DNA from: Saprospiraceae bacterium
GTDB taxonomy: Bacteria; Bacteroidota; Bacteroidia; Chitinophagales; Saprospiraceae
Assembly (NCBI GenBank): GCA_016714895.1
Contig: JADKBV010000011.1
Span: 868,001-932,000, forward strand
DNA: 64,000 bases
Direction of reading: 5' to 3'
The translations under genes and the position numbers were made by a program. The notes beneath the pieces were generated by a model that was given only the letters and a program-made list of their open reading frames with translations, was not told the DNA's origin and did no database searches. Positions 1 through 8,614 of this stretch are shown piece by piece (the stretch's first letter is position 1; each line of letters begins with the position of its first letter).

Positions 1-62
1 TTTCTTCACTATAATTATACGACTATCTCCTTAAAAACATCACATGTAGTTACGTCCGCAGA

Positions 63-461
63 TTATTTGGCTTCTACAACAGGAATGGTAGGATGGGTTC
101 CTAAAATTTTCATTTGCATGATGGTGGCGATACTTTTTGCTCTCTCTTTGAGTAATTTGCTGTTTTTGCCTGTATATAAGCCATCTATGGTCTCAAAAAA
201 CAACAACAACCAATGTTCAAAATGTTCCCGGGTCATTGGATTTCTGTTGTGAGCCATCATGTGTTTGGCCATCGGGTTGCCGGAGTAATTTCCAGTGTAA
301 AATAGTACATTATCCCAAAAGTCATACATTACAGGCAAGTGGTTGTCCCAATCTACATGGGAAAACATAAAGCCGATAGTTTGGTCTTTTTTGATTTTTT
401 CATAAAAGGAATTAACTATGATTTCAAGATCATGTCGGTTCATAATATCCGGCTTTGCCAT
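63..461 (-). CDS. Truncated haemoglobin, group III-like
   Basis: A 132-residue small globin of the length usual for truncated haemoglobins. The segment from the phenylalanine-rich N-terminal helix through the DFWDNVLFYTGNYSGNP motif (about residues 48-63) to HFEHWLLLF (about 80-88) is the group III (trHb3/Ctb-like) signature; the His-rich stretch at 67-83 should contain the proximal haem ligand. Group III globins are small cytoplasmic haem proteins often linked to NO or O2 chemistry. It is the last gene of the minus-strand nos cluster, 28 nt after the cupin gene, which fits NO handling during denitrification. The family call is firm; the physiological role is inferred from context. Confidence 0.85.
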   Translation of the reverse strand: MAKPDIMNRHDLEIIVNSFYEKIKKDQTIGFMFSHVDWDNHLPVMYDFWDNVLFYTGNYSGNPMAKHMMAHNRNPMTREHFEHWLLLFFETIDGLYTGKNSKLLKERAKSIATIMQMKILGTHPTIPVVEAK

Positions 462-489
462 AAGTTTACATTTTAAGATGAATGTTGAA

Positions 490-792
490 TTATCCCTGGA
501 TTAACATACATAAACTATCTTCTTCTGCATGCACTTCATGCAAAACGTCAACGGGTATGTCAAAAAAATCATATTGTTGTAAAGTGGTCGGTTCATTGCC
601 CTGTTTATAGGTAACAAAGCCTGACATGACCAACAATCTGGCAGGGACAGAGGTTTTATGTTGTTCGAGTGTCATACCTTTTAAGAAGCCCATCAACATG
701 ATTTTATGTTCACCTGACTTGTAAAAAATGCGGGCGACAGGTTTATCTGTTGTGGCCAGTTTTTTATTGATTTCTGTTATGATCTGGTTCAT
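490..792 (-). CDS. Small cupin-fold protein in the nos operon
   Basis: A 100-residue single-domain protein. The pattern GMTLEQHKT, then PARLLVMSGFVTY, then FFDIPVDVLHEVHA looks like a minimal RmlC-type cupin with a few His residues as possible metal ligands. There is no signal peptide, so it is probably cytoplasmic. Its start overlaps the nosY stop by 4 nt, so the two genes are translationally coupled. Its role in N2O reduction is unknown; it could be a metal- or ligand-sensing partner. The fold assignment is by motif reading only. Confidence 0.7.
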   Translation of the reverse strand: MNQIITEINKKLATTDKPVARIFYKSGEHKIMLMGFLKGMTLEQHKTSVPARLLVMSGFVTYKQGNEPTTLQQYDFFDIPVDVLHEVHAEEDSLCMLIQG

Positions 793-1556
793 AAATCTTT
801 ATTTTTAAATAATCTGAGTGAAAAAAAGTAAGGTACGACAATCCATACCAACATGAAAATAAATGAGGTGAAATATCCGGTTTGTGTGCCGAAAAGTTTT
901 TTGAAAATGGCGCCTGTATATCCCATCAAAGCGGCAACATCTATTTGCAGCAGTACCTGAATTCTGGCAAGATCTACAGGATTGATTGCTGTTAATAATA
1001 CCATTATTTTTTCTATTGGATAATCTGCAAACTGAAACATAAAAAATAATACCAGGCCATCATACATTAATGAAAGAAATAACCACAACATAATGGACAA
1101 TCCTATACCTTTGGCCTTATCTCTCATAAGAATAAAACACAACATAGCCACTGATACAAAAATAGTTGTGAGCAGTACTCCCGCCAAAATGACTACAAGT
1201 GCGGTCAATGGATGGATAAACAATAATACAGGAATTCCGATACCAATCAAAAATGCTGCATTCAAAGCTACTGCCAATCCTGTAAACATTGCATACCAGA
1301 TAGAAGACCGTTTTACCGGTTGACTTACCAATAATTCGATAAACTCCGTACTGTTGTACATATATATGTTGGCAAAAATGACGGAAACTAACGGAACGAT
1401 GAGTAGGATAATATTGAGCAGGGATAATATTCCTTTGGAAACATTATCCTCAAGACTGAATATACTCCATGAAAATCCGCACAATATCAACGTATACAAG
1501 ATGACTATCCTGTTTTTCAGAATATCTTTTATGATAAATGTGGTAATCCCTTTCAT
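789..1556 (-). CDS. nosY: NosY, ABC transporter permease for nitrous oxide reductase maturation
   Basis: A 255-residue polytopic inner-membrane protein with about six hydrophobic segments, including one at residues 17-36, several between 40 and 155, and a C-terminal one near 230-248. The TEFIELLVSQPVKRSSIW stretch is typical of ABC-2/NosY permeases. With NosF it forms the transporter that works with NosD in copper-cluster (CuZ) assembly of N2O reductase. It overlaps nosF upstream and the cupin gene downstream by 4 nt each. The call rests on topology plus the nosD-nosF-nosY order. Confidence 0.9.
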   Translation of the reverse strand: MKGITTFIIKDILKNRIVILYTLILCGFSWSIFSLEDNVSKGILSLLNIILLIVPLVSVIFANIYMYNSTEFIELLVSQPVKRSSIWYAMFTGLAVALNAAFLIGIGIPVLLFIHPLTALVVILAGVLLTTIFVSVAMLCFILMRDKAKGIGLSIMLWLFLSLMYDGLVLFFMFQFADYPIEKIMVLLTAINPVDLARIQVLLQIDVAALMGYTGAIFKKLFGTQTGYFTSFIFMLVWIVVPYFFSLRLFKNKDL

Positions 1557-2266
1557 GACAAAACTTCTGTTTTTAATAATTTGTGAATCGCTCTGGAAAC
1601 CCTGTTTTCTCCGGTTTCAGCAAACAGGTCTTCCATGGTTTTATTAAAAACAACAACAGATTCCTGCATAAAAACTATATTGGTCAACAGGTCGTCCAAT
1701 TCGCTGAGTAAATGAGAAGTAATCAGGATGAGTTTTCCTTTTTCGCGCTCTTTGATGATTTTAACTCTGAGGATTTCGGATGCAATCGGGTCAAGACCGG
1801 CAGTGGGTTCGTCCAATATTAAAACAGGAGGATCAAATAAAAAAGCCAAAGTAGCACTCACTTTTTGTGTCGTACCCCCTGAAAGGGTTCTCATTTTTTT
1901 ATCGGCGATTTTTTCCATTTCAAAGGCTTCGTATAATTCTTTGTCTTCTGTACCCTGATGGTTTCTGATGTTTTTGATCATTTGTAACACCTGACGAACT
2001 GACATGTTTTCAGGGTACCTTCCGATTTGCGGCATATACCCAATGTTATTTTTGTAAAATACATCACCATGGATATTTTTTCCATCAAAAAAAATTTCTC
2101 CTTCTGTCGGAACTACCATGCTCAATATGTTTTTGATCAATGTCGTTTTTCCGCATGCATTCGGACCTATCAATCCTACACAGGTGCCTGAAGTAAGGGT
2201 CAGGTTGACTTTACGGAGTGCCGTTGTTTTTCCAAATTTTTTGGTCAGGTTATTAATCTCAATCAT
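1553..2266 (-). CDS. nosF: NosF, ABC transporter ATPase
   Basis: A 237-residue cytoplasmic ABC ATPase. It has Walker A GPNACGKTT at about residues 34-42, a Q-loop near GYMPQIGRYPENMSV, the signature LSGGTTQKV, and Walker B with D-loop VLILDEPTAGLD. The alanine/cysteine inside the Walker A loop is tolerated in this family. It pairs with NosY as the energy module for NosD-dependent maturation of N2O reductase. Four-base overlaps on both sides place it in the tight nosDFY block. Confidence 0.93.
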   Translation of the reverse strand: MIEINNLTKKFGKTTALRKVNLTLTSGTCVGLIGPNACGKTTLIKNILSMVVPTEGEIFFDGKNIHGDVFYKNNIGYMPQIGRYPENMSVRQVLQMIKNIRNHQGTEDKELYEAFEMEKIADKKMRTLSGGTTQKVSATLAFLFDPPVLILDEPTAGLDPIASEILRVKIIKEREKGKLILITSHLLSELDDLLTNIVFMQESVVVFNKTMEDLFAETGENRVSRAIHKLLKTEVLS

Positions 2267-3537
2267 AATGAATAAGCTTTTAATAAAGGATGGTCATCTC
2301 TGAAATCTTCAGGAGTAATGCTGGGTATCAGTTTTTCTGTTTTTTCAAGCAAAGTCACCATAAAACTTCGGAAGAGTAACATAGCGATCGGATTATTTTC
2401 GATAATAAAGGAATACACATTAAGCGGATGAAAGGGTATGTCGCCATACATGTCTTTATCCAGATCGTACCCTTCATATTTGTCCCAATAGTTTTTGTCA
2501 AATTTATTCAAAACCAAACTGCCGTTTGTACTTACGTCAAAGGTATTTCCGATAAAATTATTTTGTGATATCACATTTTCCATACAATTAGCCTGAATTT
2601 TCAAACCCCAGCCGTTGTTTGAAAATACATTTTTTTTAATCATAATCCTGTTGGCTCCTTCTAAAAACAAGGCTGAAGTATTGGACAAAAACCGGTTGCC
2701 AACAATCTCGGCATCTGATATTTCTTTGAGTAGTATTCCGTAAGAAGCGTCACCCGTACTGTTTTTGAAAGTATTGTTGTACATGGTCACTTTTTTGGTA
2801 TACATCACAGCAACCCCTGCACCGTTTCCGTCAAAAACATTATTGATATAAGCATCGTCATTCGAAAACATAAAATGTAGTCCGTAACGGATATTAAACC
2901 TGGATACATTACGCCAAATGATGGAATGGGTTACAAATTCAAAATAAATACCATCTCTGTGACCCTGAATATGGTTGCCTATGATTTGTAAACTATCAGA
3001 TTTCCAGCAATGGATGCCATTGCCGATTTGTTGTTCTTCTATGCCGTAAGCTCTTATTTTATTGTTTTTTATCAGAATGTTTTTGCCAAAATTGATATAA
3101 ATACTAAAAAAGTTGTTTTCCAATATATTGTTTTCAATGATAATATTCCCGGCATCATACACTTTGATGCCCCCGAGATCATTCAGCGAACCATACCCTG
3201 AATTTTGGACCTGAAATCCTCTGAATATTACATTATCTGATTTGATTGATACTACTTCAAATTTTTTATCGCCATCGATGACCGGGTAGTCTACACCGAT
3301 CATGGTTATTTTTTTGTTGATAATAATATTACCTTCTTTGTACAAACTATGGTAAACAAAAATGGTATCACCATCTTTTGCCAAAAGTAGGGCTGCACGT
3401 ATCGACCTGTTTTCTTTTCCCGGACCTACATGAATGTTTTTAGCTAAAACAACTGTATGTGTCAGAACAAAAAATAAAACTAAAAAGTGATATGTCAGGT
3501 CTTTCACGGTGTCTGTTATTGTAAAATTTCCAACCAA
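2263..3537 (-). CDS. nosD: NosD, periplasmic copper-cluster assembly protein
   Basis: A 424-residue exported protein. A hydrophobic N-terminal segment (about residues 14-32, ending VVLA) is followed by a right-handed parallel beta-helix made of many N-rich turns such as NIIIENNILENN and ILIKNNKIRA, the usual NosD/CASH architecture. NosD is the periplasmic factor that works with NosFY to build the CuZ centre of NosZ. Its start lies inside the end of nosL (22-nt overlap) and its stop overlaps nosF. Family and context agree. Confidence 0.93.
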   Translation of the reverse strand: MVGNFTITDTVKDLTYHFLVLFFVLTHTVVLAKNIHVGPGKENRSIRAALLLAKDGDTIFVYHSLYKEGNIIINKKITMIGVDYPVIDGDKKFEVVSIKSDNVIFRGFQVQNSGYGSLNDLGGIKVYDAGNIIIENNILENNFFSIYINFGKNILIKNNKIRAYGIEEQQIGNGIHCWKSDSLQIIGNHIQGHRDGIYFEFVTHSIIWRNVSRFNIRYGLHFMFSNDDAYINNVFDGNGAGVAVMYTKKVTMYNNTFKNSTGDASYGILLKEISDAEIVGNRFLSNTSALFLEGANRIMIKKNVFSNNGWGLKIQANCMENVISQNNFIGNTFDVSTNGSLVLNKFDKNYWDKYEGYDLDKDMYGDIPFHPLNVYSFIIENNPIAMLLFRSFMVTLLEKTEKLIPSITPEDFRDDHPLLKAYSL

Positions 3538-4529
3538 TCAATACGTTCTGCAGATAAATCCAACCCGTATTTTTCTGCTTCATCCGCGGTTTTGAAAGCT
3601 GCAATATTTCCTGCCATCGGACTTTTCAGGTTTCCTCCTTTGATGTAAAAGGCGGATTCCGCGGGAATGAGTTCGTTTTCTCCCGGGTAATAATGCACAA
3701 AAAAACTTTTGACCTCTTTGTCCGGATTATCGCGGTGAAAAGCTGACATGCAGGTGATATCATCAAAATGATAATATCGTCCTTTTTTAGTTAATATCTG
3801 TGCTGCAAAATGTCCTTCGGAAATATTCATTTTACAAAAGGCACAGGTATCTTTATGTAAGGATATTTTTTGAGGACCATCATTGCTGCATGAAAAAATA
3901 AAAAATAGGGGCAACAGCCATACCAATAGGGGTAATGTTGTATTTTTTCTAAATCTCTTGATTAAGCCTGAAACCTGCAGATAAACAAAAGCTATACAAA
4001 TTCCTCCGGTAAGCATCAGCCAACCTCCTGTGTCAGGTATGGAATAAGCTCCGAAATTGAGCAATTGTTTGAATCCAATCAAAGGAGGTTGATAAGCCAT
4101 ACCGGGTACAATGATGGCAGCTGTAGGGTCAAGGTTGTGGCCGTATTCGTATTCCCAACGCCAGAAGTCATACATTGCCAAAATGCCGAATAATGCAAAG
4201 GTTATCAATAAAATCAAAACAGATTTTTTACTTTTAAAATATATACCGGTTACAATCGACCATAGTCCAAAAAATCCCAAAATATAAGGAAGTACGGTAA
4301 ACTCTATAAATTCTTCGGCATGTAATGTTTTCATACCGATGTAGTGGTTCAATCCGTTGATAATCTCGACATCTCCACCCATTTTGTTGGCATATATCAA
4401 AAGAGCAAGTCCTTCGGGATATTGGGGAGCATCCAACTCTATACGCCAAATGGGGAAATAAATAGCTGACAGGATACAAAATCCGGCCACTATCAGTAAA
4501 ATTACTGATGATTTTGAAAAGACATTCAT
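3516..4529 (-). CDS. nosL: NosL copper chaperone fused to an N-terminal four-helix membrane domain
   Basis: At 337 residues this is about twice the usual NosL length. Residues 1-190 hold about four transmembrane segments (near 8-29, 77-98, 103-123 and 168-186). A further hydrophobic stretch ends in a lipobox-like FIFSC at about residue 213. The NosL domain follows, with CAFCKM (about 227-232) as the Cu(I)-binding Cys/Met site and a DDITCM motif. NosL delivers copper to NosZ. The internal lipobox suggests a former separate lipoprotein joined to an upstream membrane protein. It lies after the hairpin that follows nosZ. Confidence 0.85.
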   Translation of the reverse strand: MNVFSKSSVILLIVAGFCILSAIYFPIWRIELDAPQYPEGLALLIYANKMGGDVEIINGLNHYIGMKTLHAEEFIEFTVLPYILGFFGLWSIVTGIYFKSKKSVLILLITFALFGILAMYDFWRWEYEYGHNLDPTAAIIVPGMAYQPPLIGFKQLLNFGAYSIPDTGGWLMLTGGICIAFVYLQVSGLIKRFRKNTTLPLLVWLLPLFFIFSCSNDGPQKISLHKDTCAFCKMNISEGHFAAQILTKKGRYYHFDDITCMSAFHRDNPDKEVKSFFVHYYPGENELIPAESAFYIKGGNLKSPMAGNIAAFKTADEAEKYGLDLSAERIDWLEILQ

Positions 4530-4595
4530 GATGTAATTTTGTATGGAAAATAAATTCTAATCCCTGAAAAAAATATGATACAGCACCCGGTGAGT

Positions 4596-4637
4596 AAAAA
4601 AGGGGACAGACACATCAAAATGACTGTCCCCTTTTTT
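4596..4637 (-). terminator. Strong hairpin between nosZ and nosL
   Basis: A near-perfect inverted repeat: AAAAAAGGGGACAG at 4596-4609 pairs with CTGTCCCCTTTTTT at 4624-4637, leaving a 14-nt loop. Read on the minus strand it ends in a run of U and lies just after the nosZ stop, so it looks like an intrinsic terminator or 3'-end stabiliser. It could make nosZ mRNA more abundant than the assembly genes downstream. Confidence 0.75.
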
Positions 4638-4653
4638 TACATTATGTTGTTAA

Positions 4654-6645
4654 CTATTGAGCCGGTTTTTCTACAACCGGGTTTTGTTTTCCCACATGAA
4701 AAGTGAGAGGTGTTTTACTGCCTGCAGGTGAAACCCTCACATATCCCTGCATTTCCTGGTGTAAAGCACTACAAAAATCGGTACAATACATTGGGAAAAT
4801 GCCGACTCTGTCCGGTACCCACTTAAGGGTGGTGGTTTCTCCCGGCATGATCAACAATTCCGCATTGTTAGCTCCTTTTACACCAAATCCGTGCGGAACG
4901 TCCCAATCCTGTTCTAAGTTTGTAACATGAAAATATACTTCATCACCCATTTTTACACCTTCGATATTATCCGGTGCAAAATGTGAACGAACCGCTGTCA
5001 TATATACATGAACTTTATTTCCTTCTCTGACAACTTTGGCTTCAGATTCACCTTTTGCAACTCTGGGGTGTTTGTTTTCACCTATCGGATATATTTTCAG
5101 CTGACCATTATTTCGGATTAGATCTGCCGGTGCTGCCTGCGCATAATGGGGTTCCCCAATGGTAGGAAAATCAAGGATCATTTGCATTTTTTCTCCGCTT
5201 ATGTCAAATAACTGGGCACTTTGTGTCAGTTCCGGACCTGTAGGCAGATATCGGTCTTTGGTGATTTTATTGTACGCTATCAGATATTTAGGTGATGGTT
5301 TTCTGGTGTTTCCACCCGGAATGCATAAGTGTCCTACGGAATAAAAGGTAGGAACTCTGTCCACAACTGTCAGGTCTTTGATGTTCCATTTGACTACCTC
5401 TGAAGAAACAAAAAAGGATGTATACGCAAAACCTTTACCGTCAAATTCTGTATGTAAAGGACCTAATCCCGGTTTTTTTACTTCACCATAAAGGGCTTCT
5501 TCATATTTGATCACGGGAATGCCTCCATATTCGCCATCATAAGCTTTGTTGGCAATGGCTTTTTGAATTTTGTCAAAACTAAATACCGGAATAAGCGCCG
5601 CCAGTTTTCCACTGCCCACAATATACTCCCCTGTAGGGTCAACATCACATCCATGTGGAGATTTCGGACAAGGAATCATGTAACATATATCTTTGAGCTC
5701 AGCCACATCAAGCACGGTTACTTCATTTTTGATTGTCGAGACAGCTGTATGGGTTTTTTCATCCCAAACATTATGCGCATATCGCACTTTTTGTTTTACA
5801 CCTTTTCCTGCTTTAAGGTATTCCTCAGCTTTTTTCCAATTGACAGCCATAATAAAATCTTTGTCCTTTTGAGAAGCATTAACTTCCAAAAGAGTATTGG
5901 CTTGTTCGGTATTGTAGCAAGAAAAGAAAAACCATCCGTGCGACTTATCTCTTCCACATCTTGCCAGGTCAAAATTGACTCCCGGTGTTTTTAATTGGAA
6001 AGCAATGTCCATTTCTCCGGATTCTTTATTTATACTGACAAAAGAAATGTGACCTTTAAAATTTTCTTTGTATGTAGAAATTGGAACATCACCATCTGCA
6101 TAGTCCGGAGGAACGCTAAATCGGGTTCCGGCTACAATGTATTCGGAATTTTCTGTTCCGAACGGAGAACTGTGGTTTCCACCGCTATTTGGTAATTCCA
6201 GAATTTCTGCCGTTTTGAATGTCTTTAAGTCAACGCGTGCCAATCTGGGTGTATTGTTGGCATTGGCAAAAGCCCATTTACCATTGATTTCTCCGGAAGT
6301 TTGCGATAATTCCACATGGTGTAGGTCATCCCAAGGGACAAATCCGTGAGAGGTGTTCAACATAGGTTTGGTTTCTTCACTATAACCCCAACCTTTTTCA
6401 GGGTCTACTGAAAAAACCGGAATAACTCTGAATAAACGACCGCTTGGCAAACCATAAACCGACATTTGACCGCTGAATCCTCCGCTTACAAAGTTATAGT
6501 ACTCGTCGTATTGGCCGGGAGCAACGTATGCTTTGACGGCTGAATCTCCTTTTACAGATGTTCCGGCATTTTTAGGTCGGCAAGAAGTAATAAAAACTAA
6601 TGTTGCCATTACCATTACTATAAAAAATACATTTTTGGTTTTCAT
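4654..6645 (-). CDS. nosZ: Nitrous oxide reductase NosZ, clade II (Sec-type, predicted lipoprotein)
   Basis: A 663-residue enzyme reducing N2O to N2 in the cell envelope. The N-terminus is a Sec signal with lipobox FITSC (Cys22) and has no twin-arginine motif, which marks the clade II (atypical) type. The seven-bladed propeller carries CuZ histidines, for example HH at 109-110 in WDDLHHVELS. The C-terminal cupredoxin has the CuA ligands His585 (VPHGFGV), Cys621, Cys625, His629 and Met632 in MYCTDFCSALHQEM. All recognisable copper ligands look intact, so it should be active. The cytochrome c gene lies 14 nt upstream. Confidence 0.97.
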   Translation of the reverse strand: MKTKNVFFIVMVMATLVFITSCRPKNAGTSVKGDSAVKAYVAPGQYDEYYNFVSGGFSGQMSVYGLPSGRLFRVIPVFSVDPEKGWGYSEETKPMLNTSHGFVPWDDLHHVELSQTSGEINGKWAFANANNTPRLARVDLKTFKTAEILELPNSGGNHSSPFGTENSEYIVAGTRFSVPPDYADGDVPISTYKENFKGHISFVSINKESGEMDIAFQLKTPGVNFDLARCGRDKSHGWFFFSCYNTEQANTLLEVNASQKDKDFIMAVNWKKAEEYLKAGKGVKQKVRYAHNVWDEKTHTAVSTIKNEVTVLDVAELKDICYMIPCPKSPHGCDVDPTGEYIVGSGKLAALIPVFSFDKIQKAIANKAYDGEYGGIPVIKYEEALYGEVKKPGLGPLHTEFDGKGFAYTSFFVSSEVVKWNIKDLTVVDRVPTFYSVGHLCIPGGNTRKPSPKYLIAYNKITKDRYLPTGPELTQSAQLFDISGEKMQMILDFPTIGEPHYAQAAPADLIRNNGQLKIYPIGENKHPRVAKGESEAKVVREGNKVHVYMTAVRSHFAPDNIEGVKMGDEVYFHVTNLEQDWDVPHGFGVKGANNAELLIMPGETTTLKWVPDRVGIFPMYCTDFCSALHQEMQGYVRVSPAGSKTPLTFHVGKQNPVVEKPAQ

Positions 6646-6659
6646 TTTTTGATTTTTAT

Positions 6660-7151
6660 TTATTTGATACCATCATTTTTGCGCATAAATTCCAATATGT
6701 TTCTGGCTTCTTCTTCTGTCAGACTTTGATTGGGCATTCTAACCAGACACAATTCAAGCTGGGCCTGTAGTTCAGGGTCTTTATCAATCATGGGCTCGGG
6801 ATTTGTAATAAAATTCATAATCCAATGAGGTGTTCTTCTGGTTGTAACACCTTTCCAACCCGGTCCTACCAACCTTTCATCTGAAAGTTTGTGACATGAA
6901 GTACATTTGACACCTGATGCAATTTCGCCGGCTTCAGCCATGGGTGCATTCAAAGAAGCTTCGAGGACAAGGTTACTTTCATTAAATTTTCCTTCACCTC
7001 TTTTAGGGTCGTAATCTGAAGCAGGTGCTTCTGCAGAGGTATTACTACCAGGTGCTTCACCAGAGGTGCCCGGAGCTGAAGATTGTTTACTGCCACAAGA
7101 CCCTATCAGTATCATGGCTATACATGCTGTAAAAATTTTGATTTTTATCAT
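6660..7151 (-). CDS. Monohaem cytochrome c lipoprotein, likely electron donor in N2O respiration
   Basis: A 163-residue class I-like cytochrome c. The signal peptide ends in lipobox IGSC (Cys19), followed by a Ser/Ala/Pro/Gly-rich linker that would hold the domain off the membrane. The haem-binding CTSCH is at 83-87 and the likely axial Met139 is in VRMPNQ. It is the first gene of the nos transcript, 14 nt before nosZ, so delivery of electrons to the CuA site of NosZ is the natural inference. An envelope-anchored donor matches the predicted lipoprotein NosZ. Confidence 0.88.
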   Translation of the reverse strand: MIKIKIFTACIAMILIGSCGSKQSSAPGTSGEAPGSNTSAEAPASDYDPKRGEGKFNESNLVLEASLNAPMAEAGEIASGVKCTSCHKLSDERLVGPGWKGVTTRRTPHWIMNFITNPEPMIDKDPELQAQLELCLVRMPNQSLTEEEARNILEFMRKNDGIK

Positions 7152-7173
7152 TTTGTTTAAATTTATTTTGGTG

Positions 7174-7219
7174 CAAAAGTCAGCTTATTCAAAATTAAAA
7201 TTTATGATTGCAGTCATAA
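7174..7219 (-). promoter_or_regulatory. Promoter and Fnr/Crp-like palindrome for the nos cluster
   Basis: Plus-strand 7202-7219 reads TTATGA-TTGCAG-TCATAA, perfect 6-bp arms resembling an Fnr/Crp half-site pair (ATGAT-N4-GTCAT). Read on the minus strand, GACTTTTG (7181-7174) resembles the Bacteroidota -7 element TAnnTTTG. If transcription starts near 7168, the palindrome centre is about 42 bp upstream, the class II activator position. No good -33 TTTG was found, as expected for an activated promoter. The regulator identity is inferred. Confidence 0.5.
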
Positions 7220-7597
7220 AGTACTTTCCAATGATTGTATATCAGATACACGGTTTGGGTGCATTAAAATTGATTTGACCAGATGATTTTCAATTCAAAG
7301 CTCAATTTTTCAAAATTTGGGTAATTTTTTCACATTTATCATATGGTCATGTCTTTATATATAAAGAAGGGCAGAGATAATATTCTTTGAAAAACAACAC
7401 TTTACGTCTGACGAATATTGGTCAATGATAAAATGAATACGTTTATGGGTTATAAATGAGGGTAATCCTGATATTATAAAAAAATGTAATGGTATTGTTT
7501 TTGGCTTAACGTTCATGTCAGCAAACAAAACACAGTAGCAAGTCCCGTAAAGCCGGGAGACGAGTAGAGAATTTTAATAACCAAGACCAAACTCATT
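7220..7597. other. Intergenic region upstream of the nos cluster
   Basis: No convincing gene is present. The right end (about 7535-7560) holds a small hairpin, GTCCCG facing CGGGAGAC, just before the short open frame at 7598. It could be the leader of a small transcript that ends at the terminator at 7740-7770. Confidence 0.4.
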
Positions 7598-7708
7598 ATG
7601 TACTCATTTAAAGACGAAGTCCTGTTTAAGGATGTTCGTTTTGTACTGGCTTTCTGTATACTTTGTGTTATCGTCACGTATACCTTGGTATCGGCACAAG
7701 TATTATAG
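7598..7708 (+). CDS. Possible 36-residue single-span membrane peptide
   Basis: An open frame from ATG 7598 to TAG 7706-7708. It has a short charged N-terminus (YSFKDEVLFKDVR) followed by a hydrophobic stretch (FVLAFCILCVIVTYTLVSA), the pattern of a small membrane peptide or a lone signal peptide. A perfect intrinsic terminator begins 31 nt after the stop, which supports a discrete transcript. There is no clear ribosome-binding site and I recognise no family. It may instead be a chance frame inside a non-coding RNA. Confidence 0.3.
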   Translation: MYSFKDEVLFKDVRFVLAFCILCVIVTYTLVSAQVL

Positions 7709-7739
7709 AAGTCATTCGACGAATACCACCTTACACAAG

Positions 7740-7770
7740 CCCGGCAAAAGCAATTTTGCCGGGTTTTTTT
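7740..7770 (+). terminator. Perfect intrinsic terminator
   Basis: CCCGGCAAAA (7740-7749), a GCAA tetraloop, TTTTGCCGGG (7754-7763), then seven T. The 10-bp perfect stem with a GNRA-type loop is a strong rho-independent terminator on the plus strand. No annotated plus-strand gene precedes it, so it implies a short transcript from about 7.45-7.60 kb. Confidence 0.85.
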
Positions 7771-8230
7771 ATGTCCGGGAATTCGCTTTTCCATTCTGAA
7801 GGTGTTTATTTTGATAAAAACATTATTGTTAACGTAACTTTTTTGACCGAAGATAGTCACACGTGTTTTATTTCTTCATATTTTATGTTTTAAAAGAACA
7901 TAATATGTTTATTATCAATGAAATAGGTTTAATTGTATTTTTTTCCTTTTCGAAAAGTTAAACCACAGTTCCTGTATTAATCATTTTTAAACAAGATGTT
8001 AAACTTAGTGTAAAAAATACACAAAGCATTGACTTTTGTGTTGTAAACCCTGAATTTTGTTTCTTAATCCGGAAGTATTCACTATAAATTTTTAATACGT
8101 TTTCCGGGATTATAAAGGGTCACAACAAACAAATCATCAACGACCTGCCGGTTTTTTTAAAAGTAAAAATACCGAAGGAACCTGTTATGACCATAAGTTT
8201 CAAATTATTAACCATTTAAATATCTTTACA

Positions 8231-8557
8231 ATGAAAAGTGTAAAAATTGTTTTTTTAATGATGGCAACCATGTTGATGGTGTCTTCCATGTCAAATGCAG
8301 CTGACAATCCTAAAAAGTTTTCTGAAGGTACGCAGATTCAGGATATGTTGAGGCCATTACCTTCTCTTTATGAAACAAAAAAGGAGGCTAAAGTAAACAT
8401 TACATTTATTGTCAATGATCAACACGAATTGGTGGTCCTTTCGACAAATAATCAGCTTTTTGATTATTCTATCAAATCGTTGCTGAATTACAAAAAAATT
8501 GTTTTATCAGACCTTACGCCAAATACCGTGTATACTTTGCCGGTAACGTTCAGATAA
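8231..8557 (+). CDS. Small secreted protein, first of a tandem pair
   Basis: A 108-residue protein with a Sec signal (MKSVKIVFLMMATML, likely cleaved after SNA at about residue 23). The mature part of about 85 residues is dominated by VNITFIVNDQHELVVLSTNNQ, and then SIKSLLNYKKI and NTVYTLPVTF. This resembles small periplasmic proteins common in Bacteroidota and loosely recalls a TonB C-terminal beta-alpha-beta unit. It is clearly paralogous to the gene at 8911. Its function is unknown. It has its own terminator and so is probably monocistronic. Confidence 0.75.
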   Translation: MKSVKIVFLMMATMLMVSSMSNAADNPKKFSEGTQIQDMLRPLPSLYETKKEAKVNITFIVNDQHELVVLSTNNQLFDYSIKSLLNYKKIVLSDLTPNTVYTLPVTFR

Positions 8558-8614
8558 TACCCAGAAAGTGCTACCATCTCAATCCGTCCCATCCGATGGA
8601 ATGGTTTGTTTACG

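Noticed and set aside
7530..7560. AAGCCGGGAGAC resembles the cobalamin riboswitch B12 box.
   Set aside because: The other conserved riboswitch segments and spacing are missing and no B12-related gene follows; it is more simply one arm of a small hairpin.
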